A DNA stretch of 12,931 nucleotides from contig JWZX01001368.1 of NCBI GenBank assembly GCA_001275005.1, positions 1 through 12,931 on the forward strand, written 5' to 3'. Position 1 is the stretch's first letter. The number at the start of each line of letters is the position of its first letter. This DNA is from Chrysochromulina tobinii (taxonomy: Eukaryota > Haptophyta > Prymnesiales > Chrysochromulinaceae). Positions 7,508 to 12,931 of the stretch are shown in pieces. A program made the position numbers and the translations under genes. The notes below the pieces were generated by a model. It saw only the letters and a program-made list of their open reading frames with translations, did no database searches and was not told the DNA's origin.

Positions 7508-8545
7508 GCGCCTTCATGCCGCAGTTCCATGTGCACGTATTGCACGCGGATATTCACAGAAAAGATATGTTAGTCGTTCATGTAACCTTTCAGTTATAAT
7601 TCAGTTAACGCTTAACGGACCGGACGGCGCCTCGGCGCGCGATCCGCGCGTTAGGGCCTCGATCCGGGCTAGACGATAACTATTGGGCTTATCGACCGGC
7701 ATGGACAGCGCGATAGGTCGACAACATGTTTTACATCCCTCAACATCCGAGACGAGCCACAGACGCGGCCCCAGCACGGTCGCGCCCACGCGCGCCTCCC
7801 ACGACCTGGACACCACGCTGCACGCAGAGGGTGAGGGGATTGTGGTAGGGGATTGGCGGATTGCACACGACCCGCACCGGCGTGCAACAGCCGGTGACCC
7901 GGGCGCCGGGGCGACGGGTCGCACGTCGTCACGATCCCGCACCGTCGCAATCGATCGGAACGAATCCTCGTCAACGACTCAGTAACACTCGTCACCCTCG
8001 ACCCACACTGTGCAGTCGTTTCCTAAAACCGGAAATTTTTGACTAGGACCCTACGGCGTACGGGGTAGCGGCAAGCGGGGGTTCAGGCGTATCTAAGGCG
8101 GCCATGAAGGCGGCGAGCGGAAGCAACGATCAAATATGATCAAATTTTATCTGCGGCCTGCGCGTACGTCGAATATTTCGTATTTGCACGTACAAAATCA
8201 TTCAGACATCAGAGCTCTTCACATGCGAGTCATGCCACATCGCCCTGACGTGCGTCGTCCCGTCCAAACTGTGTGAGTGTTACTGAGTGACCCGGACGGC
8301 TTTACTCGTACCGTCGTGGTCGTCACACCGCAGTGTTTTTGATTTCCCGGTATTTGGGTGGTAAATACCACTTTTGGGGTTTTTCGGGCACTGGTATGCG
8401 GTGGTATTGGTATGCGTGGTATTTTTAGTTTCAAGGTTTTTACGGAGGCTTCGGGGACGTTTCCCGCACGACAAAACGATGGACCGCGAGTCGTGTGGGT
8501 GACGGGGGGTTTCCTATACAAATTGGGGGGGTTTTCCTATACAAT
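7508..8545. other. Long intergenic region without a supportable gene
   Basis: Open frames here are short, overlap on both strands and show no motif or domain-like composition. Small local features are a direct repeat GATCAAATATGATCAAAT near 8128-8146; a run of GGTAT/ATACC units at about 8349-8425 that can pair with each other; and two copies of a G-run followed by TTTCCTATACAA (about 8505-8521 and 8526-8543). These lead into the GATACAT array. No tRNA or rRNA was recognised. Confidence 0.5.
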
Positions 8546-8980
8546 ACGTATCCTGATGTATCCTGCATGTATCCTGCATGTATCTTGCATGTATTCTGAT
8601 GTGTCCCGTTCAAATACATCAAGATACATCAAGATACATCAAGATACATCGAGATACAACAAGATACATTTGTATCTGTCACTTTGGCCATCATGCATCA
8701 AAGAAAATGTATCTTACCTAGGGATATGTATCCTTCTTTACGATACATTCAGGATACATTTAACGATTTAAGATACATTGTATCTTAACCCTCAGATACA
8801 TGACACACAAGATACATTCCCCGTAGCCCCAGAGATACGTATCATGCATGTATTCCGAATGTGTATCCTATATGTATCCCGTATGTATCTTGATTACCTT
8901 CTAGGGGCCTTCTAGGATACATGTATGCTGCATGTATCCTGCACGTATCCCGCATGTCTCCTTCATATCAGATACGTCGA
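8546..8980. repeat. Bidirectional GATACAT / ATGTATC heptamer array
   Basis: Over about 430 bases the heptamer GATACAT or its complement ATGTATC, with single-base variants such as GATACGT and TGTATCC, recurs some two dozen times or more by eye. Some copies are in short tandem (TGTATCCTGCA repeated near 8555-8585; AAGATACATC repeated four times near 8611-8650). Orientation switches between blocks, so adjacent blocks could pair as hairpins. The composition is markedly more AT-rich than the flanks. The array stops just before the gag-like frame opens at 8998. It is not a CRISPR array: units are too short and spacers irregular. Confidence 0.85.
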
Positions 8981-8997
8981 TCTCTGGATGCATTTGA

Positions 8998-10551
8998 CTC
9001 ACCCCACACGCTCTACTGACCCACGCGGCGTTTCCGGCCGTGTTGCCCTGCCTCCTGACGGTGGGATTGAAGGGGGCGGACCACTCGATCTTCTCGACCC
9101 TCGACATCCCCCAGTACCTCGAAGGGGCTCCGGAGTACAACGTGCTGAACTTCTCTAACCTCTATCCGCGTCTGAACCTCGACCAGTTGTCGGCATACGC
9201 ATGCTTCGCGTTCCCGCACGGCGCGGCACCGAAGGCGGCAGAAAGGGAGTCTCCTCTCCTGCTGGGGGATTCCCTGTGCAAGGCTCCCTTGAAGATCTTT
9301 CCTTGGCGCACTGCAGTGATGTCACTCCTCTTCCTCGCGCCGTTGTCGTCGACGGTACGCGTGGGCGCCTTCGTGTTCGCCAACCTTGGGTACGCAGAGG
9401 CCACCGTCTGCCCGCACTGCAAGGATACAATTCTGCCTGCGGCGCATCCGGCTACGGCATGCCCACTTGTGACCGAGCTCAACAACAACGCTGCGATCTT
9501 CACCAACAAGAGACTGGGCTCCTCGCCGACGGTCGTCCATTCTTTGACGCACGAGTTAGCGATGCAGTTCACCCGGCCTGTCATTGATGCCATCGTCGGC
9601 CTCGCGTGTGCACCTGTACATGGTTTATCTATCGACTTCACCGACGCGATGTACACTCAGTCGAATGCAGTCGTCAAGGCGGCGGTGTACGGGCACTGCT
9701 CCTTCGCGGAAGCGTCGGCGATCTTGTCGGAGCGACTCGACGCCGCCGGCGACATGCCCAGCATCGAGAAGATCCGCGGTGCAATGGACTCACTCAAGTC
9801 GGCCAGCGAGTCTGCGGTGAACACTGCCACTGGCACTCACATGTTCGTTTGGGCACGGGTGTCCAACGTGATCTCCAAGCGCCTGGACCTCACCTTCAAG
9901 CTCGAGGCGGCCGGTAAATCGAAGGCGACCAGCCACTCCGCTACCCTCGTGCGCCCGGAGACTGAGTCCGAGTTCTACGAGATGGTCCACCTCTTCGTGA
10001 TGGTTGTCATCTCGCTCGGCTTGTCGTCGGCGATCATCGTCATGAAGTTCATTGATGATGTGGTCTTCGGGACAGTCCGTATGAAGGAGCACTTCGGCTC
10101 GGCTCATGAGTTGCTCCTTCTGTACCTCCGCGAGATCGACTTTGACCCGGCTCGTGTTCTGCACATGGCCAATGTTTTCCGCCGAGGCGGTCAGGACACG
10201 TTGATGTCGGAGGCGCGCCGCAACGCGGCCGCCAGCTTTCGTACGTGCGGGGCGAACCTGCTGCAGCTCGACGGAGCCAAGTACCCGGGTAGTGACCGGG
10301 TCACCAAGAACCTCAAGCCCGACCTCAAGCCCAACGGCAAGCACGACGACTCAAGCAAGAAGCCCTGCGCTGACTTCAACGCCGGCCGGCCGTGCCGCAC
10401 GCTTAAGGCTGACGGCTCGTGCGCTTTCGCGCACAAGTGCAATCAGTTCGTTTCCGACAAGGGGCCTCTGGGTTACTGCTTTGGCCCTCATGCTCGGTGC
10501 ACAGGCTGCACCTACGCCGACGACAAGAAGCTCAAGTCGCCAGCTAAGTGA
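8998..10551 (+). CDS. Gag-like protein of a tyrosine-recombinase-type retroelement, 5'-incomplete
   Basis: The frame is open from 8998 to a TGA at 10549-10551 but has no ATG near its start; 9040 is a GTG and the first in-frame ATG is 9319, inside apparently coding sequence. The true N-terminus is probably lost or spliced. Numbering from 9040 (503 residues), a CPHC...H....C zinc-knuckle-like motif has Cys124, Cys127, His136 and Cys141. A strongly hydrophobic stretch covers about 315-337. The C-terminal 60 residues are a cysteine/histidine cluster: C443-x8-C452-x8-C461-x3-H465, then C467, C480, H484, C487 and C490. A CCCH-type finger followed by a CFGPHARC knuckle is what I know from gag-like ORFs preceding reverse transcriptase in DIRS/Ngaro-like elements of algae and dinoflagellates. 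The reverse-transcriptase fragment directly downstream supports this. The packaging role is inferred from the family. Confidence 0.65.
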   Translation, partial: LTPHALLTHAAFPAVLPCLLTVGLKGADHSIFSTLDIPQYLEGAPEYNVLNFSNLYPRLNLDQLSAYACFAFPHGAAPKAAERESPLLLGDSLCKAPLKIFPWRTAVMSLLFLAPLSSTVRVGAFVFANLGYAEATVCPHCKDTILPAAHPATACPLVTELNNNAAIFTNKRLGSSPTVVHSLTHELAMQFTRPVIDAIVGLACAPVHGLSIDFTDAMYTQSNAVVKAAVYGHCSFAEASAILSERLDAAGDMPSIEKIRGAMDSLKSASESAVNTATGTHMFVWARVSNVISKRLDLTFKLEAAGKSKATSHSATLVRPETESEFYEMVHLFVMVVISLGLSSAIIVMKFIDDVVFGTVRMKEHFGSAHELLLLYLREIDFDPARVLHMANVFRRGGQDTLMSEARRNAAASFRTCGANLLQLDGAKYPGSDRVTKNLKPDLKPNGKHDDSSKKPCADFNAGRPCRTLKADGSCAFAHKCNQFVSDKGPLGYCFGPHARCTGCTYADDKKLKSPAK

Positions 10552-10900
10552 GCTGGCCGCGGCGTTCGGCCCGGACGCTGTGTCGTTCTACGGGGGTGCG
10601 AGCTCCTACGTGAATGGCTTGCCGATGGGCTGGCATGAGGAGGCGGACGTGTCGGGCACCTTCTCCGAGATGTTCGCCTGGGCGCGGATCGTGTATGATC
10701 AAGGGGCATGCGCCCTGCCGGGCGTGAGTATCTGCATGAAGCCTTTCGTGGCTCACATGTGGGAGGCCGTCCGACTGGGCTTCGTGCGGGGGCAGCACGC
10801 CGAGTTCGTGCAGCAGGGGCTGCGATGGGGCTTCGAGATTGGTCTCCATCCTGATCGGGTTCAAGGCCATCGGTTTTTCAAGAACTATGAGAGCAGCGTT
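10540..10900 (+). pseudogene. Reverse transcriptase, N-terminal fragment
   Basis: A second frame (+1 relative to gag) overlaps the gag stop and reads through ELAAAFGPDAVSFYGG to VQQGLRWGFEIGLHPD and ending near FFKNYESS. The GL..GF.IG pattern followed by a conserved N..S stretch is typical of the segment just before the fingers domain in DIRS-like reverse transcriptases. There is no ATG at its beginning (the first in frame is 10625), so in an intact element it was probably made by frameshift or reinitiation. After about 10900 the plus-strand frame becomes the antisense of an RNase H gene. Fingers, palm and the YxDD catalytic box are all missing, so this is a truncated relic. Confidence 0.6.
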
Positions 10901-10904
10901 TCTG

Positions 10905-11686
10905 ACGCTGCGCGTCCGCGTGAGGCGCTCCGCCCTCGATCTGCCCTTGACCGCCGACTTCTGAAACGCCTGATTGTCCATGTTGTAGCGGACGATCTTG
11001 CCCTTCCAAGTCGGCCCCTGCGACTCCACGCTGCAAATCATCGTGTCGCCCTCGAGGAAATCGATTGGCTTTCTAGAGGCCGCTGTGCCATATCGCCAGA
11101 AGTCGAATGGCCCCCAGCTCGAGCACCATCCGCCGCCTGAGTAACGCGAAGATCTAGAAGCGTCCGAATACACCGTCGGGCCCTCTTGGAACCGATCTGT
11201 CGTGTAATAGCCCTTGCCCAGGTTGGAGTTGAGAACGTCATGAAAGAAGCGGTAATCTTCCCGCTCCTTCCGAGTTGTCCGTCGCTTCTGCCAAGCCAGG
11301 GAGAGGCCGACCATGAGCAGGAAGACATTGGCTAGCAAGCAACTCGCGCCCGGCGGCATAGTCTTCACGGCGCGCTCCATGTAGCCTGCGACGCGCTGCC
11401 TCTTGTTCAAGGTGAGGGACGTGCGCGTCGAGAAGGAGAGAAGCACGTCGAGGTACTGGGACAACTTGCGCTCCTCCAGTGCACGAGTGCCCTCGAACGA
11501 GTCCCACCAGAAGCCGATGAAGAGCTGAAGCTGCGACGCCACCTTGTCCTTGAGGCGTTTAAACGCCGCCAACGTGGAGTCGACGACCGCGCCAAAATGT
11601 AAAGTCTTGCCGATCGCCACGCGCGCCTCGGTGGCCGCCGTGACCACCTGTTGCTCAAGCGCCTCTTCGTGCTGCAGATCTTGCAC
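10905..11686 (-). pseudogene. Reverse transcriptase C-terminal part plus RNase H core
   Basis: Read on the minus strand from 11686 (a GTG; the frame is open back to a TAA at 11813-11815), the product holds LFIGFWWDS (55-63), the L-G-F..D-S element that follows the palm in LTR/DIRS-type reverse transcriptases; then KLSQYLDVLLSF and a thumb-like stretch with MPPGASCLLANVF (110-122); then RNase H: TVYSDAS with Asp175, FLEGD with Glu212, and YNMDNQAF with Asp237, followed by KGRSRAERL. Three catalytic acids are therefore present. The YxDD box expected some 60 residues before LFIGF is not seen, and the sequence N-terminal to residue 30 does not look like a palm domain. The RNase H tail is absent here: at about 10905-10920 the frame enters the antisense of the RT fragment on the plus strand. 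Confidence 0.75.
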
Positions 11687-12630
11687 AACTGCCTCTTGAG
11701 GTGCAGGCGCACCAGCCCACCGCCCCTTCCGGGAGCGGGGGATCGTTCCTCGCCCCGCGGGCCGCGAGCCATCGCCACCACACCTGGATCGAGCGTGCCG
11801 AATGCTCTTGTTTTACTTGAACGCACTCGTCAGCCGAGAACTCGAGTTGCTGATCGTCTTGGAGGATCGAGCGATCCGCCGCGCTCAACCCAAGTAGCAT
11901 GCCTGTCACGAAGCACGCCGCGAAATACGAGAGGCCGAGGCCGAGCGCAAGTACCCTGACGAAGAGGCGCTCCCCTTCGGCCTCTGGAAAGAAGTAGGCC
12001 CACTCAAGGCGGCCATAGGCGCACCTTTTTGCGGGAGCCCATCGGCCGATGAAAGCTCCAAATGCCTCCGAAGAAGATCCCGACAGACTCCGCGCGTGTT
12101 CTTGGGCCCGGCGCGCCAGCCAGCCCCGAATCGCCGCTTGCATGCAGACGACGTAAGGGAGGATACGGGACAGCCACCGCCGATCGACCGGAGCTTTAGC
12201 CCGCGCGGCGATCATCGCCATGTCCGCCTCATTGAAAGGTGCCGACATGTCGAGGTTGCGGACGCGACCGGCACCCGGCATGGCCTGAAGAGAGGCGGGG
12301 GCGAACACGAAGGTGCGCCGAGCGACGGCCTCGGGGAAGCGCTCGATGCCGCCCTCTCGCGAGAGGAGGTCGGCCATCTCGTTGTCCTCCGACGACACCC
12401 ACGAAAAGAGTCTGCCCGCTACCGGTCTATCCGGGCGAAGGTTGAAGCGCGAGTAGCGAGAGGCATTGCCCGGCTTCCACCCTCCGTGAGCTTCCGCCAG
12501 GTCCGGGTCCACCGCCGCTCCCAAGTTCCAGCCTTCGACCCGCAGGCCATGGAGGCCGTAGTCGATGTCGTCGGGTGAGACGCGGCGTAGCAGTTTCTTG
12601 TGATGGGCTTCTACCCTGGGCCGAGGGCGG
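11655..12630 (-). pseudogene. Tyrosine recombinase C-terminus fused to RNase H tail
   Basis: Open on the minus strand from at least 12630 to a stop at 11655, without an ATG at its head. The first part is a tyrosine recombinase C-terminus: HGLR (His at 12551-12549, the H-x-x-R box), then HGGW (12488-12477) and Tyr at 12455-12453 in SRYSRF, the likely nucleophile. Directly after, in the same frame, comes FSWVSSEDNEMADLLSREGG (about 12407-12348), the typical end of a retroelement RNase H. The rest (to 11655) has CMQAAIRGWLARRAQ, which resembles an IQ-type helix, and a hydrophobic stretch LFVRVLALGLGLSYFAACFV. Neither was assigned. Having recombinase before the RNase H tail, with RT and the RNase H core after both, fits no known element order, so this is scrambled debris. 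Distal enzyme parts such as the recombinase R and K boxes are missing. Confidence 0.65.
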
Positions 12631-12638
12631 AGACGTCC

Positions 12639-12750
12639 CCCTTCTTCCTGTCGGTGGATAAGACGCGGCCCTTGACGTACGCGGGCGCGATGTCAGACTC
12701 GCGCCCGCGTACTTCAAGGGCAGCGTCTAATCCACCGACAGGAAGAAGGG
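12639..12750. repeat. Near-perfect 112-bp palindrome (52-bp arms, 8-bp loop)
   Basis: Left arm 12639-12690 pairs with right arm 12699-12750, with only three mismatches by my count (12660/12729, 12667/12722, 12676/12713) around the loop TGTCAGAC. The outer arm begins CCCTTCTTCCTGTCGGTGGAT. It lies immediately upstream of the recombinase fragment read on the minus strand. It could be a foldback or MITE-like insertion, a terminal inverted structure of the retroelement, or a hairpin left by a replication event. Confidence 0.9.
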
Positions 12751-12836
12751 ACTTTCCTGCCGACAGAGTCCGAACGAAGCGTCTCATTGGCGGCTCGCTC
12801 GGCGATGACGTTCGCCCTGACAGGGGGAGAGACGGG

Positions 12837-12866
12837 GGAGGCACGGCTTTTGGAGGCACGGCTTTT
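12837..12866 (+). repeat. 15-bp tandem repeat, two copies
   Basis: GGAGGCACGGCTTTT occurs at 12837-12851 and again immediately at 12852-12866, followed by a third GGA. The sequence downstream (to 12931) shows no gene. Confidence 0.85.
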
Positions 12867-12931
12867 GGATCTTTTATTTTGCCGCGTCACCCGCCGCCCT
12901 CATCGAATTCATCACTGCCGCATGGCACGTA

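Noticed and set aside
7601-7995. Two overlapping minus-strand frames and a plus-strand frame in the 7.6-8.0 kb region
   Set aside because: Three mutually overlapping frames of similar length without motifs are what GC-rich noncoding DNA gives.
8358-8771. 137-codon plus-strand frame through the GATACAT array
   Set aside because: Its translation is dominated by the repeat (Tyr/Ile/His periodic peptide), so it is a by-product of the array.
8546-8980. CRISPR array
   Set aside because: Units are about 7-11 bases, occur in both orientations and have no regular spacers; the sequence is also eukaryotic.
10292-11140. Single 282-residue plus-strand protein
   Set aside because: Only about 10540-10900 is RT-like; the beginning is an off-frame shadow of gag and the end is antisense of the RNase H fragment.
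10544-11686. Single 380-residue minus-strand protein
   Set aside because: RT/RNase H similarity ends near residue 255; the rest is the antisense of the plus-strand RT fragment.

Overview
The window looks like nuclear DNA of a GC-rich photosynthetic eukaryote with a red-algal secondary plastid; a haptophyte-like alga is my best guess. Three things point there: a plastid magnesium-chelatase subunit whose N-terminus is a signal peptide followed by an A-F-F-type cleavage motif, a spliceosomal GT-AG intron in a methionine sulfoxide reductase gene, and a degraded retroelement of the tyrosine-recombinase (DIRS/Ngaro-like) type. Genes are monocistronic and widely spaced, with no ribosome binding sites or operons.

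Layout. Positions 1-788 hold nothing I can support as a gene. At 789-1091 (minus) is a 100-codon frame that looks protein-like but is split by one in-frame TGA; it is either a pseudogene or a candidate selenoprotein. At 1404-2288 (minus) lies msrA, in two exons. It is divergent from the large chlD gene at 2754-5261 (plus), and they share a 465-bp upstream region. Downstream of chlD, 5262-5830 is a patchwork of short direct and inverted repeats, some of them copies of the chlD stop-codon region. A 303-residue low-complexity protein of unknown function is encoded at 6402-7313 (plus); its 3' end carries a degenerate tandem duplication with a frame change.

From about 7508 to 8540 I see no gene. 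Positions 8546-8980 form an AT-richer array in which the heptamer GATACAT and its complement ATGTATC recur many times in both orientations. This array runs directly into a gag-like frame (8998-10551, plus), followed in another frame by the N-terminal piece of a reverse transcriptase (to about 10900). There the sequence flips: 10905-12630 reads on the minus strand as broken, reordered pieces of the same type of element (reverse transcriptase C-terminus plus RNase H core, RNase H tail, tyrosine recombinase C-terminus). A near-perfect 112-bp palindrome (12639-12750) lies just upstream of the recombinase remnant, and a short tandem repeat ends the window.

The first half is thus ordinary nuclear gene space (chlorophyll synthesis, protein repair). 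The second half is a graveyard of a tyrosine-recombinase retroelement. The least explained items are the TGA-interrupted small frame, the bidirectional GATACAT array, the palindrome, and the unknown protein at 6402-7313. Family assignments were made by eye from motifs and not by any search.
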